A stretch of DNA of 64,000 bases from Chitinophagaceae bacterium (GCA_004028795.1 SAIW01000006.1:186001-250000), one strand, 5' to 3'; shown: positions 35,467 to 44,250, counted from the first letter of the stretch. Program-made: numbers and translations. Notes: generated from the letters alone by a model not told the origin.

Positions 35467-36597
35467 ATGGAAAGAGTTAAAATAAATCCGAGAAATAACT
35501 GGCAACAAGCTGTAGAGAAATTAGGGTTTGGGTTTCACAGTACCAATATCCCTTACTGGAACGAAAGTGCTTATTACAAATTTTCAATGGATGAAGTTTT
35601 ATTCATTGAAAACGCAACCGTTGAATTATGGGATAAATGTTTAGGTGCTGTACAATTTGTTATTGATAACAGGCTTTGTGATAAATTCGGGATTCCGGAT
35701 TATATAATACCATTAATTGAAAAGAGTTGGATAGAAGACCATCCCGCTATTTATGGCAGGTTTGATTTATGTTTTAAAAATGGTAAATTAAAATTACTTG
35801 AATTTAATGCCGATACCCCAACAAGTTTATATGAAGCAGGTATTGTACAATGGTTTTGGCTACAGGATTTAGATAAAAATAAAGACCAGTTTAATAGCAT
35901 TCATGAAAAACTAATTGATTACTGGAAATTTTTAAAATCATATTTATACGATGATACACTCTATTTTACCTGCCTTAAAGAAACATTAGAAGATTTAACC
36001 AATACCGAATATCTAAGAGATTGTGCTATGCAGGCTGGCTTAAATACAAAGCTTATTTTTATTGATGATATTGGGTGGGATTCAAATAACCAGGTTTTTG
36101 TTGATTTAGATAACCTTCCTATAAAAAATATTTTTAAATTATATCCTTGGGAATGGATTTTAAAAGATGATTTCGGGAAACAGATAATGTTAGACAAAAA
36201 CAGAGCTTTTTGGATTGAACCCGCGTGGAAAATGGTGTTATCCAATAAAGCTATTCTACCAATACTATGGCAGCTTTACCCGGATTGCGAATATCTTTTG
36301 CCTGCTTATTTTGATAACAGTCATTTAACAGATTATGTAAAAAAACCATTGCTATCAAGAGAAGGAGCAAATATTGAAATTGTAGTTAGCAATTCAATTA
36401 CTCAAAAAACAAACGGTATTTATGGAGCTGAAGGCTACATTTACCAGGAGCTGTTTCAACTTCCTTCATATAACGATAACTATCCCGTTATCGGAAGTTG
36501 GATTATTGGCCAACAACCGGCAGGTATGGGTATAAGAGAGTCGAATAATATAATAACTGATAATTACAGTAGATTTATACCACATCTTATTGCATAA
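35467..36597 (+). CDS. Glutathionylspermidine synthase-like ATP-grasp ligase (YgiC/YjfC family)
   Basis: A 376-residue ATP-grasp enzyme of the GSP-synthase C-domain family. Landmarks are MERVKINPRNNWQQAVEKLGF at the N-terminus, YGRFDLCFKNGKLKLLEFNADTPTSLYEAG (substrate and metal region), the EWILKDDFGKQIM segment, and KPLLSREGANI near the ATP site. ATP-grasp ligases join a carboxylate to an amine via an acylphosphate; YgiC and YjfC lack the amidase domain and have no proven substrate. I use ATG 35467: an overlapping frame opens upstream at 35269 but runs across the preceding lipoprotein gene and reads as junk. It lies ten bases downstream of a YgiB-like lipoprotein. Confidence 0.88.
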   Translation: MERVKINPRNNWQQAVEKLGFGFHSTNIPYWNESAYYKFSMDEVLFIENATVELWDKCLGAVQFVIDNRLCDKFGIPDYIIPLIEKSWIEDHPAIYGRFDLCFKNGKLKLLEFNADTPTSLYEAGIVQWFWLQDLDKNKDQFNSIHEKLIDYWKFLKSYLYDDTLYFTCLKETLEDLTNTEYLRDCAMQAGLNTKLIFIDDIGWDSNNQVFVDLDNLPIKNIFKLYPWEWILKDDFGKQIMLDKNRAFWIEPAWKMVLSNKAILPILWQLYPDCEYLLPAYFDNSHLTDYVKKPLLSREGANIEIVVSNSITQKTNGIYGAEGYIYQELFQLPSYNDNYPVIGSWIIGQQPAGMGIRESNNIITDNYSRFIPHLIA

Positions 36598-36598
36598 T

Positions 36599-37756
36599 TT
36601 ACTCCTGTTTCGGTAATTTATTTGCCATAAAAAACATTACTAACCCTAAACAACCAATTACTGTAAACGACCATCTTAAACTACTTGCCTGTGCAATAAA
36701 ACCAATTAATGGTGGCCCTAACAAAAAGCCTAAAAAACCAATGCTCGAAACAGAAGCAATAGCAGCACCCGGTGCTAATTTTTTACTCTTACCTGCCATT
36801 GCATAAGCTATAGGCACAACAGAAGATACTCCCATTCCTACCAACATAAAACCAATTGTTGCAGTAATAATATTAGGAAACAAAACAGATGTTATTAGTC
36901 CTGTAAATATGATAATACCACTGCCTCTTAAAACAGTTGTTGTACCAAAGTTGGTTATCAATCTATCTCCTAAAAATCTTCCGCTTGCCATTGTAAACAT
37001 AAAAGCCACGTAACCCAATGTTATCAATCCTTCTTTTACATTAATCACTTTATCAAAATAAACACCACTCCAGTCAAACATAGTTCCTTCACAAACCATA
37101 CTGCTAAAAGCAATTATTCCTAATACCATTAAATAAACATCCGGTTTATTAAAAGCTTTAGCTTCCTTCTTCTTATGAACTTCATCTTCAATGGTATGAT
37201 TATAAAACAAAAACATTCCGCCCAAACACAAAACACTTACAATACAAAAATGAATAAGCGGAACAATATGCATTGTCATCATCCATGTACCAAAAGCAGC
37301 ACCGCTAAAACCTCCTAAGCTCCAAAGTCCATGAAAAGAAGCCATAATACTTCTGCCATAGATTTTTTCAACAGCTACTGCCTGCGTATTTACAGATATA
37401 TTCAACAGGTTACCTGTTAAGCCGAATAAAAATAAATTCACAGCCAGCAAATAAGAATTAACTGATAAGCCAATACCTATCATTGGTATAGGTAATGTTA
37501 ATGCTGAAACAAGCAACATTTTTCTGCTGCCATATTTGGTAACTAAATATCCTGAAATGGGTAGACCAGATAATGAACCTACCGGCAAAGCCAATAAAAC
37601 AGCACCTAAGCCGGCATTATTTAAATGCAGCATGTTTTGAATATCAGGAATACGGCATGCCCATGTTGCAAATCTTATTCCTGAAATAAAAAAGAAAACA
37701 CTTAAAGCAACACGAAACCTGCGTTGCTCCGGAAGATTTAAAAATGCCTGCTTCAT
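36599..37756 (-). CDS. MFS transporter (YbjJ/FucP-like branch)
   Basis: A 385-residue MFS carrier with about 12 hydrophobic segments. It carries RRFRVALSVFFFISGIRFATWACRIPDIQ at the N-terminus, the loop TKYGSRKMLL between TM2 and TM3, and SFHGLWSLGGFSGAAFGTWM in TM5, a pattern I associate with the YbjJ-like group of sugar-type transporters. I use ATG 37756; a TTG at 37774 is in frame but would put a less typical N-terminus on the protein. Its stop is one base from the convergent GSP-synthase-like gene (36597/36599), with no terminator between. Substrate unknown. Confidence 0.85.
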   Translation of the reverse strand: MKQAFLNLPEQRRFRVALSVFFFISGIRFATWACRIPDIQNMLHLNNAGLGAVLLALPVGSLSGLPISGYLVTKYGSRKMLLVSALTLPIPMIGIGLSVNSYLLAVNLFLFGLTGNLLNISVNTQAVAVEKIYGRSIMASFHGLWSLGGFSGAAFGTWMMTMHIVPLIHFCIVSVLCLGGMFLFYNHTIEDEVHKKKEAKAFNKPDVYLMVLGIIAFSSMVCEGTMFDWSGVYFDKVINVKEGLITLGYVAFMFTMASGRFLGDRLITNFGTTTVLRGSGIIIFTGLITSVLFPNIITATIGFMLVGMGVSSVVPIAYAMAGKSKKLAPGAAIASVSSIGFLGFLLGPPLIGFIAQASSLRWSFTVIGCLGLVMFFMANKLPKQE

Positions 37757-37850
37757 AACTGTGTAAAGATGCAAATAATATAACGCAACTGCAAAGTATA
37801 AACAACTCTATTCTTTTTTGTAATTGTTTTTAGGTAGTTAATAAAATAAA

Positions 37851-37965
37851 ATCATCATTTCGAAGGCTCCCGAATAAGTCTGAGCGGGTTGTGCCGAGAA
37901 ATCTCATTTTTTATTTTAAAGTTTATAGTTTGGTGATTGCTTCGTACCACGCAACAATCTTGAAA
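37851..37965 (+). repeat. Remnant of a dispersed palindromic repeat (GAGAAATCTC type)
   Basis: The gap before the LuxR-type gene holds ATCATTTCGAAGG, CCGAGAAATCTCATT (with the palindrome GAGAAATCTC), then GATTGCTTCGTACCACGCAACAATC with an imperfect inverted repeat. I have seen similar arrangements in many Bacteroidota intergenic regions, but I see only this one copy here. Confidence 0.45.
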
Positions 37966-38018
37966 TAGCGTTAAAGTTATTTCATAATTAGTTTTAATTT
38001 GCCTTACAAGAAACCATA

Positions 38019-38498
38019 ATGCTTAAAACAATCTTCATAAAAAACAGGCTGTATATTTTATATGGTGTTTCTTTAGCATTGCTTTTGGTGTTATTAAAAC
38101 TGTTAGAAATACGTTTCTTAATTATTAGTTATTCATTGGAAATTTATATCGGTTTTATTGCTGTAATTTTTACAGCACTCGGCATTTGGTTAGCTATTAA
38201 ATTAATGAAACCCAAAGTGCAGACTGTTGTTGTTGAGAAAGAAGTGCTGATTGAAATTGAAAAGAAAGAGCCATTTATTAGAGATGAAGAACAAACAGTA
38301 TTAATAGGTTTAAGTAAAAGAGAAATGGAAGTATTAGAGTTAATGTCAACCGGTTTAAGTAATGGTGAAATAGCCGAAAAATTATTTGTTTCCATCGCTA
38401 CCGTTAAAACACATACAAACAGGATTTTTGAGAAGATGGATGTGCAGAGAAGAACACAAGCCATTGAAAAAGCCAAACGTTTAAAAATTATTCCCTGA
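38019..38498 (+). CDS. Membrane-anchored LuxR-type HTH regulator
   Basis: A 159-residue protein with two N-terminal TM segments (about 10-27 and 40-62) and a C-terminal LuxR/GerE-type helix-turn-helix (about 95-155). The HTH reads LSKREMEVLELMSTGLSNGEIAEKLFVSIATVKTHTNRIFEKMDV. A short coiled linker (VVVEKEVLIEIEKKEP) joins them. There is no receiver domain, so this is not a standard response regulator; it may be a membrane-bound transcription factor responding to membrane or envelope state. It is followed by DUF4199 and VOC genes on the same strand, a set I associate with Bacteroidota genomes. Confidence 0.85.
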   Translation: MLKTIFIKNRLYILYGVSLALLLVLLKLLEIRFLIISYSLEIYIGFIAVIFTALGIWLAIKLMKPKVQTVVVEKEVLIEIEKKEPFIRDEEQTVLIGLSKREMEVLELMSTGLSNGEIAEKLFVSIATVKTHTNRIFEKMDVQRRTQAIEKAKRLKIIP

Positions 38499-38620
38499 TT
38501 ATCAATACAACTTTGGTTTGAATTATTCATTCAAACTAAAAAATCAAACTAAAGTTTACAAAGAAATTTAAACCTGCATTGCATTTTGCAGCCATCTTTT
38601 AAACTTCAAAAAACTTACAC

Positions 38621-39154
38621 ATGAAAAAAACTATTCTTGTTTGCGGATTGATAGCAGGGCTTATTGTATCTACCGTTATGGGCATTTCGGCTGGTTATTG
38701 TCATACAGGAGATTATATGCAATATGGCATGTACATAGGTTACGGCAGTATGCTTTTAGCGTTCTCATTAATTTTTGTAGGTATTAAAAACTTCAGAGAT
38801 AAACAAAACAATGGCGTTATAAGTTTTGGCAAAGCATTTAAAATAGGAATTCTGATTGCCTTAATTGCATCAACAATGTATGTATTGGTATGGAGTATTG
38901 AAGGGCATTTTTTCTACCCAGATTTTGCTGAAAAATATGCAGCCATTACCATAGAGAAAGCCAAAAAAAGCGGGGCAACTGCTGCCGAAATAGAAAAGCA
39001 AACAAAAGAAATGGCTCAGTTTGTAATTATGTATAAAAAACCGGTATTTATGGTATTAATGACTTATGTTGAAATTCTGCCCGTAGGAATTTTAGTTACG
39101 CTGATAAGCTCATTTATTTTAAAAAGAAAACAACCTAAAACTGTTGCAGCTTAA
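38621..39154 (+). CDS. DUF4199 family membrane protein
   Basis: A 177-residue integral membrane protein with four hydrophobic segments (about 4-22, 34-54, 74-94 and 143-165). It matches the DUF4199 pattern: MKKTILVCGLIAGLIVSTVMG, then YGSMLLAFSLIFVGIKNFRDKQNNGVISFGKAFKIGI, and a cytoplasmic or periplasmic helical region FFYPDFAEKYAAITIEKAKKSGATAAEIEKQ with a KK-rich helix. No function is known for the family. It follows the membrane LuxR-type gene by 122 bases and precedes the VOC gene by 43. Confidence 0.88.
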   Translation: MKKTILVCGLIAGLIVSTVMGISAGYCHTGDYMQYGMYIGYGSMLLAFSLIFVGIKNFRDKQNNGVISFGKAFKIGILIALIASTMYVLVWSIEGHFFYPDFAEKYAAITIEKAKKSGATAAEIEKQTKEMAQFVIMYKKPVFMVLMTYVEILPVGILVTLISSFILKRKQPKTVAA

Positions 39155-39197
39155 TAGGGTTCTTCTTAATTTCAACATCAATTCAAACTAAAATAAA

Positions 39198-39575
39198 ATG
39201 AAAAAAGTAACAGGCATAGGTGGCATTTTTTTTAAGTGTAAAAATCCTAACGCAATTAAAGAATGGTATAACACACATCTTGGTTTAGATGCCGGCCCTT
39301 ATGGTGCCAGCTTTGAATGGCTGCAGGTTGACGATAGTAGCAAAAAAGGACTTACGCAATGGAATGTAAACACCGAACAGTCAAAAATGTACGAGCCTTC
39401 AACCAAAGATTTTATAATTAATTACAGGGTAGAAAATTTAGAGGCATTGGTTGAAGAGTTGAACAAAGCAGGCGTAACAATTTTAGATGAAATTGCAGCT
39501 TATGACTACGGAAAGTTTGTTCATATTTTAGATATTGAAGGTAATAAAATTCAATTGTGGGAACCTGCTGATTAA
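39198..39575 (+). CDS. VOC (glyoxalase-fold) family protein
   Basis: A 125-residue protein with one vicinal-oxygen-chelate type fold: FFKCKNPNAIKEWYNTHLGLDAGPYGASFEWLQV for the first beta-alpha-beta-beta-beta unit, and RVENLEALVEELNKAGVTILDEIAAYDYGKFVHILDIEGNKIQLWEP for the second. The terminal EGNKIQLWEP carries the usual metal-site Glu (E119 or so). VOC members include glyoxalase I, bleomycin-resistance and dioxygenase proteins, so the substrate cannot be told. It ends the LuxR-DUF4199-VOC set and has a strong terminator. Confidence 0.88.
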   Translation: MKKVTGIGGIFFKCKNPNAIKEWYNTHLGLDAGPYGASFEWLQVDDSSKKGLTQWNVNTEQSKMYEPSTKDFIINYRVENLEALVEELNKAGVTILDEIAAYDYGKFVHILDIEGNKIQLWEPAD

Positions 39576-39594
39576 ATTATTGTGAATAGCATAG

Positions 39595-39627
39595 AATAAA
39601 GGCTGCGATTAAATTGCAGCCTTTATT
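39595..39627 (+). terminator. Rho-independent terminator of the VOC gene
   Basis: A perfect 12-bp stem: AATAAAGGCTGC pairs with GCAGCCTTTATT around GATTAAATT, followed by TGTTTTG. Confidence 0.85.
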
Positions 39628-39666
39628 GTTTTGTAAACTACTGCTTCTACTGCCTTTCAATTTATC

Positions 39667-39674
39667 TATATTTG
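39667..39674 (+). promoter_or_regulatory. Probable -7 promoter element for aspS (TATATTTG)
   Basis: TATATTTG followed by CTGCCG fits TAnnTTTG. The aspS ATG is 144 bases downstream, so the leader would be about 140 bases and contain two different repeats. Confidence 0.55.
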
Positions 39675-39724
39675 CTGCCGTTGAAATAAATGTGTACCCA
39701 ACAAAGAATTACTATTAAGCTTCC

Positions 39725-39765
39725 GTTGCGTCGCACACTTCAACACTTTGTTCTTTATTGAACAA
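39725..39765 (+). repeat. Dispersed repeat family 1, copy D
   Basis: GTTGCGTCGCACACTTCAAC followed by ACTTTG and then the inverted repeat TTGTTCTTTATTGAACAA. It lies in the predicted aspS leader and lacks the inner GCCTATCGGC palindrome of copies E and F. Confidence 0.75.
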
Positions 39766-39793
39766 CTTATTCAAATTAAAATCAAAAAAGTAA

Positions 39794-39816
39794 TCCCCCT
39801 TTTAGGGGATAGGGGC
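39794..39816 (+). repeat. Dispersed repeat family 2, single arm before aspS
   Basis: CCCCTTTTAGGGGATAGGGGC ends two bases before the aspS ATG. It is the same arm, in the same relation to the start codon, as the one immediately before the GT9 ATG at 16831. No inverted partner arm is recognisable upstream. Confidence 0.7.
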
Positions 39817-39818
39817 TT

Positions 39819-41660
39819 ATGTTCAGAACAAAAACTTGTGGAGAATTAACTATTGCAAATGTTGGAGAAACGGTAACACTTGCGGGCTGGGTACAAACTG
39901 TTAGAAAGTTCGGTGCTATTACATTTGTCGATTTGCGGGACCGTTACGGAATTACACAATTACTATTTGGTGAAGAACTGAATAAACAATTAGATGAAAA
40001 TCCTTTAGGCAGAGAATATGTATTGCAGGCTATTGGTGTTGTTAGTGAAAGAAGCAATAAGAATAAAAATATTGCTACCGGCGATATTGAAATAAATATT
40101 CAATCGTTCAGAGTTTTAAATAAATCTGAAGTTCCTCCTTTCACCATTCAGGATGATACAGATGGTGGTGATGATATAAGAATGAAATACCGTTTTTTAG
40201 ATTTAAGAAGAAATGCGGTTAAGAAAAATTTAGAATTGCGGTACGCAGTAAACCGCAGTGCAAGAAATTATTTACACGAAAATAATTTCATGGACATTGA
40301 AACACCCTTTTTAATTAAATCAACTCCCGAAGGTGCAAGAGATTTTGTGGTGCCGAGCAGAATGAATCCGGGACAGTTTTATGCTTTGCCTCAATCACCT
40401 CAAACATTTAAGCAATTGTTAATGGTGAGTGGTTATGACAGATATTATCAAATAGTAAAATGCTTTAGAGATGAGGATTTGAGAGCAGACCGCCAACCCG
40501 AGTTTACACAGATAGATTGTGAAATGTGTTTTGTAGAACAGGAAGATATTCTAAACACATTTGAAGGTTTGATAAAAAGAATTTTTAAAGATGTAAAAGG
40601 TATTGATTATACAGAAAAGGTTGAACGCATAAGTTGGGAAGAAGCCATGTGGCAATACGGCAATGATAAGCCAGACATTCGTTTCGGCATGAAGATTTGT
40701 AACTTGAAATTCCCTCAACATACTTTCCCTTCAAAAGAAAATATCTCCTCATTAATTCAAAGTGAGTTTGCTGTTTTTAATGATGCAGAAACGGTTGTTG
40801 CTATTGCCGTTCCGGGTTGCAGCGAATACAGTCGCAAACAAACTGATGAATTGATTGAATGGGTTAAACGTCCGCAAATTGGCATGAAAGGTTTGGCATT
40901 TATTAAATGCAATACCGATGGAACTTATAAAAGCAGCTTTGATAAATTCTTTACAGAAGATAAATTAAAAGCTATTGCCACTGCTGCTAATGCACAACAG
41001 GGCGATTTGGTTTTAATTCTTGCAGGCAGCGAAGAAAGAACAAGAAAAGCAATGAGCGAACTGCGTTTGGAAATGGGCAAACGTTTAGGACTAAGAAAAG
41101 ATGATGAATTCAAACTATTATGGGTATTAGATTTTCCTTTATTTGAATTTGCATTGGAAGATCAGGATGGTGGCGGTGCAGGCCGTTGGGTAGCAAGACA
41201 TCATCCGTTTACAAGCCCTAAACCTGAGCATATAGATATTATGATTAATAATAATCCGAAGGTTGAAGACTTAGATAAATATTTAGAACATCCTTATGCC
41301 AATATTAAAGCCAATGCTTATGATATGGTATTAAACGGTAATGAAATTGGTGGTGGTTCTATCAGAATTTATCAAAGAGAATTACAGGAAAAAATGTTTG
41401 CTGCATTAGGCATGGATAAAGAAGAGTACCAACATAAATTCGGTTTTTTATTAGGTGCTTTTGAATACGGTGCACCACCACATGGTGGTATTGCATTCGG
41501 CTTTGACAGGTTGTGTTCTATTTTAGGCGGAAGTGAAAGCATCAGAGATTTTATTGCCTTCCCTAAAAACAACAGCGGCAGAGATGTAATGTTAGATGCA
41601 CCAAGTGAAATAGCTGCCAAACAGTTTGATGAATTGAGTATACAATTGAATTTGAAATAA
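39819..41660 (+). CDS. aspS: Aspartyl-tRNA synthetase
   Basis: AspS charges tRNA-Asp with aspartate. The 613-residue class II synthetase has an OB-fold anticodon domain (about 1-100), a catalytic core with class II motif 2 ([23 protein letters not shown]), and a GAD insertion domain (about 280-420, of the bacterial type). Motif 3 reads [22 protein letters not shown], near the C-terminus. The bacterial AspRS landmarks [16 protein letters not shown] and [13 protein letters not shown] are also present. Length is normal for the bacterial type, which is longer than the archaeal form. The leader contains two dispersed repeats. Downstream is a toxin-antitoxin pair. Confidence 0.97.
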   Translation: MFRTKTCGELTIANVGETVTLAGWVQTVRKFGAITFVDLRDRYGITQLLFGEELNKQLDENPLGREYVLQAIGVVSERSNKNKNIATGDIEINIQSFRVLNKSEVPPFTIQDDTDGGDDIRMKYRFLDLRRNAVKKNLELRYAVNRSARNYLHENNFMDIETPFLIKSTPEGARDFVVPSRMNPGQFYALPQSPQTFKQLLMVSGYDRYYQIVKCFRDEDLRADRQPEFTQIDCEMCFVEQEDILNTFEGLIKRIFKDVKGIDYTEKVERISWEEAMWQYGNDKPDIRFGMKICNLKFPQHTFPSKENISSLIQSEFAVFNDAETVVAIAVPGCSEYSRKQTDELIEWVKRPQIGMKGLAFIKCNTDGTYKSSFDKFFTEDKLKAIATAANAQQGDLVLILAGSEERTRKAMSELRLEMGKRLGLRKDDEFKLLWVLDFPLFEFALEDQDGGGAGRWVARHHPFTSPKPEHIDIMINNNPKVEDLDKYLEHPYANIKANAYDMVLNGNEIGGGSIRIYQRELQEKMFAALGMDKEEYQHKFGFLLGAFEYGAPPHGGIAFGFDRLCSILGGSESIRDFIAFPKNNSGRDVMLDAPSEIAAKQFDELSIQLNLK

Positions 41661-41692
41661 AATAACATTCGTAATTTCAGTAAAAGTTATTT

Positions 41693-41908
41693 ATGAAAAC
41701 TTCTTCATTAAAAGAAAAAGTACACAGTCTTGTTGAAACAAGCGATAACGAAACACTTGAATCTGTTTATCAGCTTTTAAAAGGTGAAGAATATACAGAC
41801 GAGTTTAAGAATACACTAAATGAAGAGTGGGAAGATTACAATAAAACAAAAACGGTAATTAACCAAGATGAAATGAATAATTTGATACAGGCTGTTTTAA
41901 AAAAATAA
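41693..41908 (+). CDS. Type II antitoxin (probable)
   Basis: A 71-residue acidic protein. MKTSSLKEKVHSLVETSDNETLESVYQLLKG is a helical N-terminal region of the kind found in RelB/addiction-module antitoxins, and the C-terminus (QDEMNNLIQAVLKK) is a likely toxin-binding helix. It precedes a RelE/ParE-type toxin gene, with one base between its stop and the toxin ATG. The naming depends on that pairing, as the antitoxin itself has no diagnostic motif. Confidence 0.72.
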   Translation: MKTSSLKEKVHSLVETSDNETLESVYQLLKGEEYTDEFKNTLNEEWEDYNKTKTVINQDEMNNLIQAVLKK

Positions 41909-41909
41909 A

Positions 41910-42212
41910 ATGGCTTATCAAATCACTTATAGGGAAAGGGCTGCAAAAGAATATTTAAGTTCATTACTTTGGTATAAACAAAGAAGCTACACTGCCGCAG
42001 TAAATTTTGTAAAAGCAATTGATGAAATGGTTTTAAGAATAAGCAACGACCCTACCCGATATAGAAATACTTACCGGAATTTTCACGAAATCATTGTTCA
42101 TACATTTCCCTTCAGTATCATTTATTTCATTGATGAAAACCTGAACAGCGTAGTGATTGTAAGTATTTTTCACCATAAAAGAAATCCCCGGAAGAAATTC
42201 ACAGATTCTTAG
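41910..42212 (+). CDS. Type II toxin, RelE/ParE family
   Basis: A 100-residue protein of the RelE/ParE fold: MAYQITYRERAAKEYLSSLLWYKQRSYTAAVNFVKAIDEMV, then ISNDPTRYRNTYRNFHEIIVHTFPFSIIYFIDE and the C-terminal strand VVIVSIFHHKRNPRKKF. The pattern W-Y-x-x-R-S and the RNP/HKRNP end fit ParE/RelE-like toxins, which either inhibit gyrase or cut mRNA on the ribosome. Which of the two cannot be told from sequence alone. It is translationally close to the antitoxin gene. Confidence 0.85.
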   Translation: MAYQITYRERAAKEYLSSLLWYKQRSYTAAVNFVKAIDEMVLRISNDPTRYRNTYRNFHEIIVHTFPFSIIYFIDENLNSVVIVSIFHHKRNPRKKFTDS

Positions 42213-42360
42213 CCTCAAAAGATTAATAAATCAATAGAAATTTTTACTGCTTTTTCTTTTATTAAATCATTTTATTTACCTTCCCAACCAACGGTTGCTA
42301 TGTTGATTTTTTCAGCAAAGCAATTTTTTATTTCATTCAAGTACTAACCTAAACTCGCTT

Positions 42361-43812
42361 ATGGACTGTGCAGCTTTATTGCAGCAATACAAAATACCTC
42401 CGGGCATTTGGGATGAAATGGCCACTGCATCCGGTACCCGTTCTCAATACAATAACATTGTTGCTGCTTTGCAGCAATATGCCGTTTCTGATTTACAACA
42501 GAAAGACAGGCTTGCGGGCGAGTTATTCATGAATCAGGGGATTACTTTTACTGTTTACAGTAATAATGAAGGCATTGAAAGAATTTTCCCTTTCGATATT
42601 ATTCCCCGTGTTATCACTTCTAAAGAATGGAACCATATTGAAAACGGTATAAAGCAACGTTTAAAAGCACTCAACCTTTTTTTAAAAGATATTTATAACG
42701 AACAGCAGATTATAAAAGATAAAATTGTTCCTGCTGCTCTTATTGCTTCCTGTCCGCATTATACACGTGAAGTCTTCGGCATTAAAGTACCTTATGATAT
42801 TTATGTACATATCAGCGGTATAGATTTAATACGTGGCGATGATGGTACTTTTTATATTCTGGAAGATAATCTTCGCACACCAAGTGGCGTAAGCTATATG
42901 TTAGAAAACAGAGAAATAACCAAACGGTTATTTCCTGAAATGCTGCATAACAATAAAGTTAAAATGGTAAGTAATTATCCGTTGTTATTGCACGAAATAT
43001 TATTGTCATTAGCACCGCAGCAAATCTCAAACCCAACAGCAGTAATACTTACACCGGGCATTTTCAATTCAGCTTATTATGAACATACATTTTTAGCAAG
43101 GCAAATGGGCGTTCCTTTAGTGGAAGGAAGAGACTTGTTAGTTGATAATCATAAAGTGTATATGAAAACAACTTATGGTTTACAACGTGTGCATGTTATA
43201 TACAGAAGAGTTGATGATGATTTCTTAGACCCTTTAGTATTTAAACCCGATAGTGTATTAGGTGTTCCGGGTTTGGTTGGTGCTTACAGAAAAGGGAATG
43301 TAGCTATTGTAAACGCAATGGGCAATGGTGTTGCAGACGATAAAGCCGTGTACAATTATGTACCTGCTATGATTAAATATTATTTGAATGAAGAACCCAT
43401 TTTACCCAATGTTCCTACTTATGAATTAAGTGATGTTGAGCAGAAAAATTATGTGTTTGAAAATATACATAAAATGGTTGTTAAAAGAACCAACCAAAGC
43501 GGTGGATATGGTATGTTAATGGGTAATAAAGCAGAAGAAAAAGAAATTGATGATTTTAAAAAAGCTATAGAAGCAGACCCGAGAAGTTTTATTGCACAAC
43601 CTATTATTAAACTATCAACCGTACCCTGTTTTATTAATGGCAAATTTGAAGCAAGGCATGTTGATTTAAGGCCTTATGCTTTATGCGGGCCAAACGGTAT
43701 TGATATTGTTCCCGGTGGTTTAACAAGAGTAGCGTTAAAAGAAGGTTCATTGGTTGTTAATTCATCGCAGGGTGGTGGCAGTAAAGATACCTGGGTGATT
43801 GATGTGGAATAA
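42361..43812 (+). CDS. Circularly permuted ATP-grasp protein (type 2, DUF404/407)
   Basis: A 483-residue member of the circularly permuted ATP-grasp family. It has the start MDCAALLQQYKIPPGIWDEM, then RVITSKEWNHIENGIKQRLKALNLFLKDIY, RGDDGTFYILEDNLRTPSGVSYML, NAMGNGVADDKAVYNYVPAMIKYYL and VVKRTNQSGGYGMLMG, a glycine-rich ATP-binding loop. ARHVDLRPYALCG and VVPGGLTRVA lie near the end. These proteins are predicted to form amide bonds in a peptide or polyamine-like product. It is followed by alpha-E and transglutaminase genes, the usual partners, but a four-helix-bundle gene lies between. Confidence 0.9.
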   Translation: MDCAALLQQYKIPPGIWDEMATASGTRSQYNNIVAALQQYAVSDLQQKDRLAGELFMNQGITFTVYSNNEGIERIFPFDIIPRVITSKEWNHIENGIKQRLKALNLFLKDIYNEQQIIKDKIVPAALIASCPHYTREVFGIKVPYDIYVHISGIDLIRGDDGTFYILEDNLRTPSGVSYMLENREITKRLFPEMLHNNKVKMVSNYPLLLHEILLSLAPQQISNPTAVILTPGIFNSAYYEHTFLARQMGVPLVEGRDLLVDNHKVYMKTTYGLQRVHVIYRRVDDDFLDPLVFKPDSVLGVPGLVGAYRKGNVAIVNAMGNGVADDKAVYNYVPAMIKYYLNEEPILPNVPTYELSDVEQKNYVFENIHKMVVKRTNQSGGYGMLMGNKAEEKEIDDFKKAIEADPRSFIAQPIIKLSTVPCFINGKFEARHVDLRPYALCGPNGIDIVPGGLTRVALKEGSLVVNSSQGGGSKDTWVIDVE

Positions 43813-43813
43813 T

Positions 43814-43848
43814 AAAGTTTAATAGTTTAATGTTTAAAGGTTTAATGT
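43814..43848 (+). repeat. TTTAAA-rich spacer repeat before the S23 gene
   Basis: Short imperfect repeats of the GTTTAATAGTTTAATG type between the ATP-grasp stop and the S23 ATG, similar to those around atpG. Confidence 0.5.
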
Positions 43849-43849
43849 T

Positions 43850-44248
43850 ATGGCAACTTTTAAAAGTTTTGAAGAAATAACTTCATGGCAAGAAGCAAGA
43901 CTGTTAAATGAAAAAGTTGGAAAGTTAATTGATGAGGGAAAATTCAAAACAAACTATCGTTTAATTAATCAGATTGAAGGTTCGGCAGGTTCTATAATGG
44001 ATAATATTGCCGAAGGATTTGAAAGGGGAGGCAATAAAGAGTTCATTCAGTTTTTGTTCATAGCTAAAGGTTCCTGTGGAGAACTACGTTCTCAATTATA
44101 TAGAGCAATTGACAGAAATTATATAACACAAAAAGAGTTTGAAGAATTAAGTGAACAAGCCAAAAAAATTAGCAGCATTATACAAAAACTAATCAATTAT
44201 CTTAATCAATCAGAAATGAAAGGGATAAAATACAAGCCAAAAGAGTAA
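43850..44248 (+). CDS. Four-helix-bundle protein (S23/IVP family)
   Basis: A 132-residue protein of the four-helix-bundle family first met as proteins encoded in 23S rRNA intervening sequences. Landmarks are FEEITSWQEARLLNEKVGKLI, GSAGSIMDNIAEGFERGGNKEFIQFLFIAKGSCGELRSQLYRA, and a final helix with IIQKLINYLNQ. It has no known activity. Here it lies not in an rRNA operon but between an ATP-grasp gene and an alpha-E gene, flanked on both sides by TTTAAA-rich spacers. It reads in the operon direction, so it does not break transcription. Confidence 0.92.
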   Translation: MATFKSFEEITSWQEARLLNEKVGKLIDEGKFKTNYRLINQIEGSAGSIMDNIAEGFERGGNKEFIQFLFIAKGSCGELRSQLYRAIDRNYITQKEFEELSEQAKKISSIIQKLINYLNQSEMKGIKYKPKE

Positions 44249-44250
44249 GT

